NCBI GenBank assembly: GCA_020024055.1
Contig: JAHHUI010000029.1
Span: 1 to 14,250, forward strand
DNA length: 14,250 bases
From: Spirochaetaceae bacterium
GTDB lineage: Bacteria > Spirochaetota > Spirochaetia > WRBN01
Reading direction: 5' to 3'
The position numbers and the translations under genes are program-made. The notes under the pieces were generated by a model. The model did no database searches. It was not told the origin of the DNA and was given only the letters and a program-made list of their open reading frames with translations. Positions 1 to 7,589 of this stretch are shown here, one piece after another (the first letter of the stretch is position 1; the number at the start of each line of letters is the position of its first letter).

Positions 1-2
1 GT

Positions 3-218
3 GTTTTGGCCGTGACAAATGAAGAAATGGTATCAACAGACTTCATTCATGATCCCGCCAGCTCTACCTATGACAGCCTGGCCACCATGCAGAATAACCT
101 GAAGGACGAGAAGAGATTCTTCAAGGTTGTTTCTTGGTATGACAATGAATGGGGTTATTCCAACCGCGTTGTCGACCTGTTGACCTATATGGCCAAGAAA
201 GACGGCAAACTGAATTAA
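3..218 (+). CDS. gap: Glyceraldehyde-3-phosphate dehydrogenase, C-terminal end (5' partial)
   Basis: This is the last 71 codons of the glycolytic enzyme that oxidises glyceraldehyde 3-phosphate to 1,3-bisphosphoglycerate with NAD. The frame is open from the first complete codon at position 3 and enters from outside the window, so the TTG at 6 is not a real start. Visible family motifs are VSTDF, where new C-terminal strands begin, and WYDNEWGYSNRVVDL near the end. The Asn in DNEWGYS contacts the nicotinamide in known structures. The catalytic Cys and the Rossmann domain lie upstream of the window. It ends in TAA and is followed by an intrinsic terminator, then pgk, the next enzyme in the pathway. 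The family assignment is certain. Confidence 0.97.
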   Translation, partial: VLAVTNEEMVSTDFIHDPASSTYDSLATMQNNLKDEKRFFKVVSWYDNEWGYSNRVVDLLTYMAKKDGKLN

Positions 219-241
219 TTTGTTGTTTCTTTAGTTTTAAT

Positions 242-282
242 GAGTTCCAGTTTTCACTTTCAGAAATGGAACTCTTTTTTTT
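242..282 (+). terminator. Intrinsic terminator between gap and pgk
   Basis: GAGTTCCA at 242-249 pairs perfectly with TGGAACTC at 267-274, and eight T residues follow at 275-282. The stem can extend inward through TTTC (252-255) and GAAA (263-266) past a two-base bulge. It lies 24 bases after the gap stop codon. There is no obvious strong promoter between it and pgk, so it may attenuate rather than fully stop transcription into pgk. Confidence 0.85.
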
Positions 283-308
283 CTGAAAGTTGATTCAAGG
301 AGATAATT

Positions 309-1574
309 ATGAATTTAAGAACAGTGCGCGACGCGTCTTTGGCCGGCAAGAAAATCATCATGCGTGTAGACTTCAATGTTCCTATGAAGGACAGCAAAGT
401 GCAGGATGATACACGTATTCGTGCTGCCATGCCCACAATTGAGTATATTTTAGAGCAGAAGCCCCAGGCGCTTATTCTCATGAGCCATTTGGGCGACCCG
501 AAAAAAGATGGCAAAAAAGCCAAAGAAAAAGCAGAGAAAGAAGGCAAAGCTTTTGATGAAGAAGCCTATTTAAACAGCAAGCATCGCATGAAGCCTGTCT
601 CTGAGTATTTGGGCACTCTTTTGGGCAAGAATGTAGCTTTTGTCAATCAGACAACAGGCTCTGCCGTGGAAGAGGCCATCAGCAAGCTGCCCGCTGGTGG
701 TGTGCTGATGCTGGAGAATACACGTTTCGACCCCAGAGAAACCAGCAAAGATTCCGCCGAGCGCGACGCCATGGCCCAGGAATTGGCCAAATTGGCAGAT
801 ATTTATGTGAATGATGCTTTTGGCACAGCACATCGCGATCATGCCTCAACCTGTTCCATCACGAAATTCATGAATGGCCAGGTGTATGCCGGGTTTCTGA
901 TTGAAAAAGAAGTGAAATATATTGACCCCATGGTGACAGCACCCGAGCACCCTATGGTGGCCATTATTGGCGGAAGCAAGGTGTCGAGCAAAATTGCCGT
1001 GCTGGAAAGTCTGTTGAAAAATGCCCAGTCTATGATTATTGGCGGCGGTATGGCCTATACATTCCTGAAATGTCAGGGGCATACAGTGGGCATCAGCCTG
1101 GTGGAAGATGATTATCTGGACACAGCAAAGCAGATTTTAGACGCAGCAGAGAAAAAAGGCGTGAAAATTATTTTGCCTGTCGACCATATTGGCGCAAAGA
1201 AATTTGCCGACGATGACCCTATTGCTGTCGAGAGCATTGATATTCCCGAGGACATTATGGGCATGGATGTGGGCCCCAAAACCCTGGAGCTGTATCACCA
1301 GGTTCTTTCCACCGCAAAAAGTGTAGTGTGGAATGGCCCTGTGGGTGTGTTTGAATTCAATCATTTTGCCAATGGCACCAAAGAGCTGGCCATGATGGTC
1401 GCCGAAGTGAAGGCTCGCGGGGGCACATCAGTCGTTGGCGGCGGCGATAGTGTTGCGGCTGTGAATAAATTCGACCTGGCAGACAAGATGAGCCATGTCA
1501 GCACAGGCGGCGGCGCCAGTTTAGAGTATTTAGAGGGAAAGATTTTGCCTGGAATTGCCGCTCTTTGTAAGTAG
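309..1574 (+). CDS. pgk: Phosphoglycerate kinase with an extra N-domain insert
   Basis: Transfers phosphate from 1,3-bisphosphoglycerate to ADP in glycolysis, in the cytoplasm. The start ATG is preceded by AAGGAGATAATT, a strong ribosome site. The 421-residue protein has the family landmarks: VDFNVP (20-25), TRIRAALP-like TRIRAAMP (35-42), ENTRF (136-140), GTAHRDH (172-178), GGSKVSSKI (221-229), WNGPVGVFE (341-349), GGGDS (377-381) and STGGGASLEYLEGK (398-411). The basic-patch residues R19, R36, H60, R139 and R176 are present. Two things are unusual. The normally conserved SHLGRP reads SHLGDP, with Asp at 63. It is followed by about 25 extra residues rich in Lys and Glu (65-90) before the KPV helix. 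This makes it longer than the usual 390-400 residues. I recall this form from Treponema-type PGKs. All catalytic residues otherwise look intact, so it should be active. Confidence 0.98.
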   Translation: MNLRTVRDASLAGKKIIMRVDFNVPMKDSKVQDDTRIRAAMPTIEYILEQKPQALILMSHLGDPKKDGKKAKEKAEKEGKAFDEEAYLNSKHRMKPVSEYLGTLLGKNVAFVNQTTGSAVEEAISKLPAGGVLMLENTRFDPRETSKDSAERDAMAQELAKLADIYVNDAFGTAHRDHASTCSITKFMNGQVYAGFLIEKEVKYIDPMVTAPEHPMVAIIGGSKVSSKIAVLESLLKNAQSMIIGGGMAYTFLKCQGHTVGISLVEDDYLDTAKQILDAAEKKGVKIILPVDHIGAKKFADDDPIAVESIDIPEDIMGMDVGPKTLELYHQVLSTAKSVVWNGPVGVFEFNHFANGTKELAMMVAEVKARGGTSVVGGGDSVAAVNKFDLADKMSHVSTGGGASLEYLEGKILPGIAALCK

Positions 1575-1590
1575 GTAATTTTATTTTTAG

Positions 1591-1628
1591 GCAATAATAG
1601 AGGGTCTGCACAGGCTCTCTATTATTGC
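1591..1628 (+). promoter_or_regulatory. 12-bp perfect hairpin between pgk and the rhomboid gene
   Basis: GCAATAATAGAG at 1591-1602 is exactly complementary to CTCTATTATTGC at 1617-1628, with a 14-base loop. It starts 16 bases after the pgk stop and ends 8 bases before the GGGG of the rhomboid ribosome site (1637-1640). It lacks a downstream T tract on either strand; the T-rich run lies on its 5' side (1577-1588). It is therefore not a standard terminator. It may stabilise the pgk message or modulate initiation at the rhomboid start. The function is inferred. Confidence 0.5.
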
Positions 1629-1647
1629 ACAAGGCAGGGGATTTCTT

Positions 1648-2217
1648 ATGCGTGTCACTTATAATGCGCCTGTTTCGCTCACATTTTCAATCTTTGCAAT
1701 TTTGGTTCTGTATGCAGACCAGAAAATGTATCCGGGACTGATTCAAACTCTCTTCACTGTAGAGGGTAATACCAGCTTCAATTTTAAGACCCCTGAAAGT
1801 TATTTCCGTCTTGTTTCTTATGTATTCGGCCACAGAGACTGGAGTCACCTGGCAAATAATTTGATGTTTATTCTGCTTTTGGGCCCGGCATTAGAAGAAA
1901 AATTTGGTACATCCAGTGTCTTTTTTATGATTTTGTTCACAGGTATCCTGGGTGGTTTCATCAATGCAGTGTTCTTCTCCACGTCTCTCATGGGTGCCAG
2001 CGGCATTGTCTTTATGATGATAATTCTCACCTCATTTGCAAATATTAAACAAGGCGAAATACCGTTATCGTTTTTCTTTGTCATTATTTTGTATCTATGG
2101 CGCGAGATTCGTGGTTTTTTAACAGAAAAAGATATTTCACAAATTTCGCATATTATCGGTGGCCTCTGTGGCAGCGTATTTGGCTTCACCGAGAGCGTTT
2201 TCAAAGGCAAAAAATAG
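1648..2217 (+). CDS. Rhomboid-family intramembrane serine protease
   Basis: A 189-residue integral membrane protein with about six hydrophobic segments (roughly 9-25, 69-86, 90-110, 112-131, 138-152, 165-182). Rhomboids cut substrate proteins within the membrane using a Ser-His dyad. The catalytic serine lies in GASG (Ser118) and the histidine in SHIIGG (His168). The HxxxN element of the second helix is present as HLANN (His67, Asn71), which builds the oxyanion hole in GlpG. All key residues are present, so activity is likely. The protein is short, with no cytoplasmic N-terminal domain. The start is supported by an AGGCAGGGG ribosome site. It is co-directional with pgk but set apart by the hairpin, and it converges on map with only 5 bases between the stop codons. 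The substrate is unknown. Confidence 0.88.
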   Translation: MRVTYNAPVSLTFSIFAILVLYADQKMYPGLIQTLFTVEGNTSFNFKTPESYFRLVSYVFGHRDWSHLANNLMFILLLGPALEEKFGTSSVFFMILFTGILGGFINAVFFSTSLMGASGIVFMMIILTSFANIKQGEIPLSFFFVIILYLWREIRGFLTEKDISQISHIIGGLCGSVFGFTESVFKGKK

Positions 2218-2222
2218 TGTTT

Positions 2223-2978
2223 TTATTCAGGAACAGTTAAAATTTCAATGTGGTCATCGAACACAGCGATGGTGTGTTCGAAATGTGCCGAGGGCTTTCC
2301 ATCAACAGTACGCACTGTCCATTTATCTTCTTTGTCAATATACACTTCCGGCTTGCCCAGGTTCACCATCGGTTCTATGGCCAATGTCATTCCTGCACGG
2401 ATACGCTGATTGCCCCCCGGGGCAGGATAGTCGTGCGAAATTTGTGGGTCTTCATGCACAGCCAGGCCCACGCCATGGCCGCAGAACTCGTATACCACGC
2501 CATATTTAAGAGGTTTTAAGTATCCTGAAACGGCCTTGCCAATATCGCGAATACGCCCCCCATTTTTCACAGATTGAATACCTTTTTCCAGGCTGATTTG
2601 TGTGTCGTCTAACAGTTTTTGGCTGCTTGCCGAGATGGAACCTATGGCCATAGTCTTGGCCATGTCGGAAAAAAAGCCGTTTTTAGCAATGCCAAGGTCA
2701 AACCCCACAATATCTCCACAGACTAGTGGCTGATTGCTGGGAACACCATGAATCACTGCATCGTTCACAGATATACACATTGCTGTGGGAAAATCAGCGT
2801 ATTTGCTGAAAGAAGGTTCTGCGCCATATTTGGCAATCAAATTTTCTGCATATTGATTAATTTCTTTGGGAGTTTTTCCTTCTTTGACGAAATCAAGCAC
2901 TTCATGAAAAATATTTGCAAGAAGATGAGACGATGCGCGTATGCCATCAATTTCTTCAGTAGTCTTCAGCCGAATCAT
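2223..2978 (-). CDS. map: Methionine aminopeptidase, type I
   Basis: Removes the initiator methionine from new proteins in the cytoplasm, using two divalent metal ions. The 251-residue length fits the short bacterial type I enzyme. The five metal ligands are all visible: Asp94 in GFDLG, Asp105 in SDMAKT, His168 in GHGVG, Glu202 in IEPM and Glu234 in HFEHT. The substrate-side His77 sits in DAVIHGVP. There is no N-terminal zinc-finger extension. The ATG is preceded by AAAAAGGAG with an 8-base spacer. It is the last gene of the tpiA operon, 22 bases after the TPR gene. I see no convincing GC-rich terminator after its stop, where it meets the convergent rhomboid gene. Confidence 0.97.
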   Translation of the reverse strand: MIRLKTTEEIDGIRASSHLLANIFHEVLDFVKEGKTPKEINQYAENLIAKYGAEPSFSKYADFPTAMCISVNDAVIHGVPSNQPLVCGDIVGFDLGIAKNGFFSDMAKTMAIGSISASSQKLLDDTQISLEKGIQSVKNGGRIRDIGKAVSGYLKPLKYGVVYEFCGHGVGLAVHEDPQISHDYPAPGGNQRIRAGMTLAIEPMVNLGKPEVYIDKEDKWTVRTVDGKPSAHFEHTIAVFDDHIEILTVPE

Positions 2979-3000
2979 GACAACGCTCCTTTTTGGTATG

Positions 3001-4605
3001 TTAAATCGTAGTTTCTCTAAGTACTCTCTGGGCTAAAACATTGTTCTTGTCTATCGAGATTGCCCGCTCTGCCACTGTGCGTGCCAATGCGTATTTCTGA
3101 TTTTTCAGGCTGGACAGGGCCAGCTGGCTATAAATATTAGACAAATTACGAGGATGTTTATTGCTATTTGTACGCCCGTAAAAAGCCTTTTCCGCACGTG
3201 TAAATGTCTCGAAAGCCGCGTTATAATTACCCATATATTGATAAATAAGGCCTTGATTATAAGGACCTTCCCAGTCATTGGGTGTGGGCTCTGAAAAGCT
3301 TTGCAAGGCAGCATCGAAATTATTTTCTGATACCTGCACAAAACCCCGATAGAAAGTGATCCAGCTTTCGGGCCCGCCGGCATTGGCAAATCTTTCCAAG
3401 ACCAGATTAGCATCCACCACATTTAAATTGCTAAGGAAAAACCACACCATATATGAAATCAATGTTTTGGATAAAGGATTGTTATTCAGCAAAATCCATA
3501 ATGTGGTTGTCTGATTTTCTGGCGGTGTCTGCCCTTTAAAATAGAAGAGATTGTAAATATTGACTTCCGGATCTAAAGGATGTTTGGATAAATATTGGGT
3601 CAGCAGAGTTTTCACTTCTGGCGCATTGCCCAGATAATAACAATAGGTCAGCAGTAAAACCTTTTGCAAAGGAAATGCCTTTAGGCCGCTTCGCAAGTAT
3701 TGAATGCTTTTCTTAGGGTCATTATTTTCCCAGGACAATACAGCCAGATTTTGATAGGCACGCCAGTCGCCCTTGGGGTTCAGGTTCAGGGCCTGATTAT
3801 AATCATCATAGGCATTGCGATAATGCCCAGTGGCCAGATTCAGGCTTCCTGATAAGAAAATCTCATCAAATGAGACAGCCTGCTTGCCACGGATGCGATC
3901 CAATTCCTGTGCGGCGCGGCCGACATCCCCGCTGTCAAATGCAATCATAGCCCGCCCAATAGCTGGAGTTTGTTTATCCGCACCAATCCATGGCAAAATG
4001 GCACGTGCGCGCTCTGGATATCCGGATTTCAGCCATAAAATCGCTGCATCATAGAAAAGGACAGGGCTTTTTAAATCCTGGGCCACGCTTTGAAAATAAG
4101 ATGCATCGGCTGATGTAGTCAGGTTTTTTTCCGCATATTCCAAGGGATTGGCCTGATCAGAATGCAAATCACTCAGCAATGCTTCACCGCGCAGGCCCGA
4201 AAATTCTTCCGAATCTATTTTCATCGCGGCTTCTTTGGCTTCTGCATAGCGTTTCTGCCGCAGCAAAGATTCCGTGTAAAATGCCCAAAATTCCTGTGCT
4301 CCGGGCAATGTTTTTACCGCCCGCTGGGCCACCGTTTCCAAAACTGTGTAGTCTGATGTAGACTTTGAAAGAGAATAGGCACGATCAATCACACGCAGCC
4401 AATTATGCCGGCTGAGATTCATTTTTGCGCTGCTTTTCAACAGTTTTTTTACCTCGGCAATTTTGCCTTCCTGAATCTTCTGATCTGTTTGAATTAATAA
4501 TTTGTCAATAGAAACTCTTCCGGCTTGCTGAACAAAGAGATAAAGCAAAGCTGACGCAATGAGCAAAAAAGAGAGGATAAATAACAGTTTTGTTAAGCCT
4601 TTCAT
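3001..4605 (-). CDS. Membrane-anchored TPR-repeat protein
   Basis: A 534-residue protein with one N-terminal hydrophobic segment of about 20 residues after MKGLTK. This is a signal-anchor that would place the rest outside the cytoplasmic membrane. The body is helical and holds tetratricopeptide repeats, which bind other proteins. The clearest are two tandem units around residues 250-310 (LATGHYRNAYDDYNQALNLNP, then a unit ending LRSGLKAFP). Further units lie at about 445-475 (YQYMGNYNAAFETF) and 490-528. The middle section is TPR-like but degenerate. I chose the ATG at 4605: the frame also offers a TTG one codon upstream (4608), but the AAAAAAGG ribosome site is better spaced for the ATG. It sits between the PPIase and map genes. 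Placement after an exported folding factor suggests a role in envelope protein assembly, which is inference only. Confidence 0.8.
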   Translation of the reverse strand: MKGLTKLLFILSFLLIASALLYLFVQQAGRVSIDKLLIQTDQKIQEGKIAEVKKLLKSSAKMNLSRHNWLRVIDRAYSLSKSTSDYTVLETVAQRAVKTLPGAQEFWAFYTESLLRQKRYAEAKEAAMKIDSEEFSGLRGEALLSDLHSDQANPLEYAEKNLTTSADASYFQSVAQDLKSPVLFYDAAILWLKSGYPERARAILPWIGADKQTPAIGRAMIAFDSGDVGRAAQELDRIRGKQAVSFDEIFLSGSLNLATGHYRNAYDDYNQALNLNPKGDWRAYQNLAVLSWENNDPKKSIQYLRSGLKAFPLQKVLLLTYCYYLGNAPEVKTLLTQYLSKHPLDPEVNIYNLFYFKGQTPPENQTTTLWILLNNNPLSKTLISYMVWFFLSNLNVVDANLVLERFANAGGPESWITFYRGFVQVSENNFDAALQSFSEPTPNDWEGPYNQGLIYQYMGNYNAAFETFTRAEKAFYGRTNSNKHPRNLSNIYSQLALSSLKNQKYALARTVAERAISIDKNNVLAQRVLRETTI

Positions 4606-4635
4606 CAATTAGCCTTTTTTGCCGGAAAGATTCCG

Positions 4636-5724
4636 CTATTTCTTAGCGGCGGGAGCACTTCCTGCCCATGGTTTCCATGCGTCCTCGTTTATCGTAATTT
4701 TCGCCTCGGTGCGTAATTTCTTGACTAAATCTTGTATCTTTTTTGCATATTGCATTTCCATCAGTTGCTGTTCCACCAACTGATAAACTGTAGAACGAGG
4801 GTCCACCGGATTAGCATCGTTCAGGCTTAATTGTTTCTTATTTTGTTTTTCAGTCACTTTAATAATATGATAGCCTTCACGGCTGGCCACCACGCCCGAT
4901 GTCTGCCCTGCGCGCAGACGCACGATGGCATCCATAAATTCATTGCCCAAAAACTGGCGTGCCTGAGGCGTGTCTGTAATATATCCAATATCACCCAGGC
5001 GAACAGAGCTTTCTTTGTCCTCGCTGAATTTGCGCACCACCTCTTCAAAGCTGGCACGGCCGTTGTTCAGCTCAGCCAGGGCTTTTTCTGCGCGCTCTCT
5101 GGCGGCTTTTTTATTCGATGCTGTTTTCGATTCCCCCGGACTGAAAAACGCATGGCTGACACGCGCGGTGACAGGCATGACAAATGAGCTTTTATGCTCG
5201 GCATAAGCCTTGCGGATTTCCTCGTCTGTGGGCGGCTTGATAGAATCACGCGAGATGTGTTTTTTATAATAATTGTTAATCATGCTCTCTTGGCGAAGGC
5301 GAGCCATCAGGGCATCCCATTTTTGCACCTTTGCCGCTTCAGAGGTTTCATACATTTTTTTCAAATCATTCAGTGTTGCTGTTGGCTGATTCACCTGCCT
5401 GCGCAGCAATTCCAGAATATCTTTGTCTGTGGGCTTCACTTTAGCGCGTTCGGCGGCCTGAAGTACCACCATATTGTCAATCATCTTGTCTCTCAGCTGC
5501 ACTCTGGATGCAGCAGGAAGCTTTGTCTGGGTAATCATCTCAATACCCTGCAATTCCTGGGCAAAATCTTGAGAGGTTAAAAATTCTGCTTTATGCAGAT
5601 TCACAGTAGCAATGGGCTTTGATGTCAAAGCCTTGCGTTCTTTGCTTTCTTTTTCTGCCCATATCAGGCCGGCGGGCATCAGCATAATAATCATTGTAAA
5701 AAACACACGTGAAAAAGACTTCAT
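4636..5724 (-). CDS. Exported SurA-like peptidyl-prolyl isomerase (parvulin domain)
   Basis: A 362-residue exported chaperone and prolyl isomerase. Residues 1-23 form a signal peptide (KSFSR, a hydrophobic core, then IWA-EK). Residues about 40-160 resemble the SurA/PpiC N-terminal helical region. Residues about 185-292 are a parvulin domain with VSHAFF (His191), GDIGY (244-248) and GYHIIKV (284-290). The C-terminal helix after 300 would pack back on the N-terminal part, as in SurA. The tail is Ala/Lys-rich. No lipobox Cys follows the signal sequence, so it is probably soluble in the periplasm, which implies an outer membrane. It lies 30 bases upstream of the TPR gene and 48 bases downstream of secG, in line with a shared role in secretion and outer-membrane protein folding. 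Whether it is orthologous to SurA, PpiD or a PrsA-like protein cannot be settled by eye. Confidence 0.9.
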   Translation of the reverse strand: MKSFSRVFFTMIIMLMPAGLIWAEKESKERKALTSKPIATVNLHKAEFLTSQDFAQELQGIEMITQTKLPAASRVQLRDKMIDNMVVLQAAERAKVKPTDKDILELLRRQVNQPTATLNDLKKMYETSEAAKVQKWDALMARLRQESMINNYYKKHISRDSIKPPTDEEIRKAYAEHKSSFVMPVTARVSHAFFSPGESKTASNKKAARERAEKALAELNNGRASFEEVVRKFSEDKESSVRLGDIGYITDTPQARQFLGNEFMDAIVRLRAGQTSGVVASREGYHIIKVTEKQNKKQLSLNDANPVDPRSTVYQLVEQQLMEMQYAKKIQDLVKKLRTEAKITINEDAWKPWAGSAPAAKK

Positions 5725-5772
5725 TTTTTTCTTAATTCCTTTTAATAGAAGTGATTTATCAGCTTCGGCGGA

Positions 5773-6147
5773 TTAATTTGCAGATGTATTTTCTTCAATA
5801 TTGCCTTCGTCCGCGTTTAAATTGTCAGGGCTGAGATTTTTTTCATCTGTCCACCATGGGTTTTGCGCGGCCGCTTCATTAAAAGAAGAATCTACCCGGG
5901 GCAGCAGAGAATATCTGGCTCTTGTTGTCAGGCCATAGCTCACCGCGCTGACAAAGAAAAGCAAGGCCAGCACCCCGGTAATCTTTTGCAGCACATTGGC
6001 CCCCTGTCCGCCAAAGAGGCTGGTACTGGAGTTGGAAAACAGTCCGCCCAGGCCTTCACCTTGATCATTTTGCACCAATACCAGCAAAATCAGCAACACG
6101 GCCGAAAAAATAAAAATAAATAAGGCTAATCCCGCAAAAAACTGCAT
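5773..6147 (-). CDS. secG: Protein translocase subunit SecG
   Basis: A small inner-membrane subunit of the SecYEG channel that assists SecA-driven export. The 124-residue protein has two membrane segments (about 3-24 and 54-74). They are joined by the conserved loop VLVQNDQGEGLGGLFS, and a GGQGAN motif precedes the second helix. The acidic, Asn-rich tail after residue 80 is longer than in E. coli and is typical of variable SecG C-termini. The ATG has a well-placed GAGGAAAG ribosome site. It lies 25 bases downstream of tpiA. A tpiA-secG pair is a common arrangement in several bacterial groups. Confidence 0.95.
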   Translation of the reverse strand: MQFFAGLALFIFIFSAVLLILLVLVQNDQGEGLGGLFSNSSTSLFGGQGANVLQKITGVLALLFFVSAVSYGLTTRARYSLLPRVDSSFNEAAAQNPWWTDEKNLSPDNLNADEGNIEENTSAN

Positions 6148-6172
6148 ATGTCTTTCCTCAAATCAATGCAAA

Positions 6173-6919
6173 TTAAAAAGATGTTAAAGCGGCAAATGAA
6201 TCCGCCTTCAGGCTGGCGCCGCCCACCAATGCGCCGTCAATATTGGGCATAGACATCAGCTCTTTCACATTGTCGGGCTTCACGCTGCCGCCATATTGAA
6301 TCACAATCTGCGCAGCTGCATCGGCGCCGAAATAACCGCCAAGCACCTTGCGAATATGCGCATGCACTTCTTCGGCCTGGTCGCTACTGGCTGTTTTGCC
6401 CGTGCCAATCGCCCATACGGGCTCATAGGCAATAACAATTTTTGAAGCAAATTTTTTGTCAATGTTTTTCAGGGAAACATCCAGCTGGCCCTGCACCACA
6501 TCAAATGCCCTGCCTGCTTCGCGTTCTTCCAGGGTTTCGCCCGCGCACACAATAGCCGTTAAGCCGTTTTCCAGGCACAGATTCAGTTTTTTATTGATCA
6601 TTTCGTCTGTTTCGCCATGATACTGTCTGCGCTCGGAATGCCCCAAAATCACAGCATCCACGCCAATATCTTTAAGCATAGACACAGAAACTTCGCCTGT
6701 ATAGGCACCTTCTGTGTGAGCAGAGACATCCTGGGCCGCCAGTTGGATATTGGTGCCCTTGATCATTTCAGCCACCGCGCCCAGGCATACATAGCTGGGG
6801 GCCACCATCATTTTATGGGGACTGTTTTTCACCATGGGGATAATTTCCTTCATCAAAGCTTTGGCCTCTGAAGGAGTTTTATTCATTTTCCAATTTCCTG
6901 CGATCAATTTTTCTTTCAT
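6173..6919 (-). CDS. tpiA: Triosephosphate isomerase
   Basis: Interconverts dihydroxyacetone phosphate and glyceraldehyde 3-phosphate in glycolysis. The 248-residue TIM barrel has AGNWKMN with catalytic Lys11, GHSERR with His94, and AYEPVWAIGTGK with the catalytic base Glu166 and flexible loop 6. The phosphate-binding YGGSV (209-213) and GALVGGASL (229-237) are also present. Nothing is missing, and the length is normal. It is the first gene of the - strand operon, followed by secG after 25 bases. The ribosome site (GGCGGAT, 6-7 bases from the ATG) is modest. The gene stands about 90 bases from a predicted promoter with a structured leader. Confidence 0.98.
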   Translation of the reverse strand: MKEKLIAGNWKMNKTPSEAKALMKEIIPMVKNSPHKMMVAPSYVCLGAVAEMIKGTNIQLAAQDVSAHTEGAYTGEVSVSMLKDIGVDAVILGHSERRQYHGETDEMINKKLNLCLENGLTAIVCAGETLEEREAGRAFDVVQGQLDVSLKNIDKKFASKIVIAYEPVWAIGTGKTASSDQAEEVHAHIRKVLGGYFGADAAAQIVIQYGGSVKPDNVKELMSMPNIDGALVGGASLKADSFAALTSF

Positions 6920-7007
6920 TAGTTTATCCGCCTTGTGTGCATGATTTTCAGGGCGCCCGTCAAGGGGCAGACCCCCTCTTGCTGCGAGGGAAGAATTTAA
7001 GATTCTT
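6920..7007 (-). promoter_or_regulatory. Structured 5' leader of the tpiA operon
   Basis: The predicted untranslated leader contains several inverted repeats. AAGAAT and ATTCTT at 6991-6996 and 7002-7007 flank a 5-base loop. CCCTC at 6974-6978 pairs with GAGGG at 6986-6990. The run GGGG (6964-6967) pairs with CCCC within 6972-6976, extended by CAA/TTG at 6961-6963 and 6979-6981. GGGCGCCC (6951-6958) is self-complementary. The second and third structures share the same C run and so exclude each other. I do not recognise a known riboswitch. Confidence 0.4.
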
Positions 7008-7013
7008 GTAGGA

Positions 7014-7043
7014 ATGATATACCTATTATAGGACGGCTGTCAA
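7014..7043 (-). promoter_or_regulatory. Predicted promoter of the tpiA-secG-PPIase-TPR-map operon
   Basis: Read on the - strand, a perfect -35 box TTGACA lies at 7043-7038. It is followed after 18 bases by TATCAT at 7019-7014, five of six matches to the -10 consensus. A TATAAT at 7030-7025 lies between them but has no -35 at a proper distance. The start of transcription would fall near 7007, about 88 bases before the tpiA ATG. Confidence 0.55.
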
Positions 7044-7128
7044 GTTTTCGCTGGGTAAATAAATCAAATATTTGCGTAAATCCCCTTGATCATCGTGGCT
7101 AAACACATTAGCATGTCACCACTTGTGA

Positions 7129-7564
7129 TGTCTTTCTGAGAAAAGGACTTCGATACATTCTGAGCATGAATATCTGTCCATGCCTGAATTGTCTATGCCC
7201 TCGGTGCAGATTTTAAAGTGGGCTGCTGTGCGGGATGAGGCATTGCCATATACCTGCGGCACAAGACAGAAACAGGCAGCTGCTTCCGTTGTCTTTTCTG
7301 GCATTACAGGCCCCGCGCTGTTTTAGACGAGAGTGATCTGCATCTCATTAATGCTATTTATCGTGATATGGATGTGCCAAGTTTGAGAATCCTCTTGATT
7401 TGTTTTATTATTATCGGTTGCAGCTCATCGATTTTCCCTGTACGCAAAGGTCCGGCTATGTTGTGCATGTCGATTTTTGTAAAAAAACAACTTTAGAATG
7501 GTCGGCACCTTGCCCGTGTCATTCGCATATTCCCTATGGGGAATGCTGTGGGCTGTATCTGTAA
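7129..7564 (+). pseudogene. Broken gene ending in a SEC-C cysteine motif
   Basis: Coding-like sequence on the + strand runs through three frames. From 7129 one frame reads SIHSEHEYLSMPE; near 7185-7190 it appears to shift into a frame reading IVYALGADFKVGCCAG, which hits TGA at 7236-7238. The same frame continues through RAVLDESDLHLINAIYRDMDVP to about 7378. One missing A near 7379 then moves the reading into KFENPLDLFYYYRL and on to the stop at 7562-7564. The last residues are CPCHSHIPYGECCG, an exact fit to the CPC-x8-CC spacing of the SEC-C zinc motif, with its conserved Tyr. SEC-C motifs occur at the ends of SecA and of many small stress or housekeeping proteins. The rest of the protein is not recognised. 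Multiple lesions argue for decay rather than one sequencing error. No intact start or ribosome site was found. Confidence 0.5.
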
Positions 7565-7589
7565 ACAGAATCACATTTTGGATCTGTGC

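Noticed and set aside
1577..1628. The pgk-rhomboid hairpin as an intrinsic terminator
   Set aside because: No T run follows the stem on the + strand, and on the - strand the bases after it are A-rich.
4606..4608. TTG as start codon for the TPR gene
   Set aside because: An ATG follows directly and is better spaced from the AAAAAAGG ribosome site; the difference is one residue.
7065..7074. CAAATATTTG palindrome upstream of the tpiA promoter
   Set aside because: A 10-bp AT-rich palindrome is easily found by chance in this intergenic region, and it is not repeated elsewhere in the window.
7116..7304. A 62-codon open frame on the - strand with several Cys residues
   Set aside because: It lies opposite the decayed SEC-C gene, has no ribosome site, and its cysteines come from the reverse complement of that sequence. 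It matches no zinc motif spacing.
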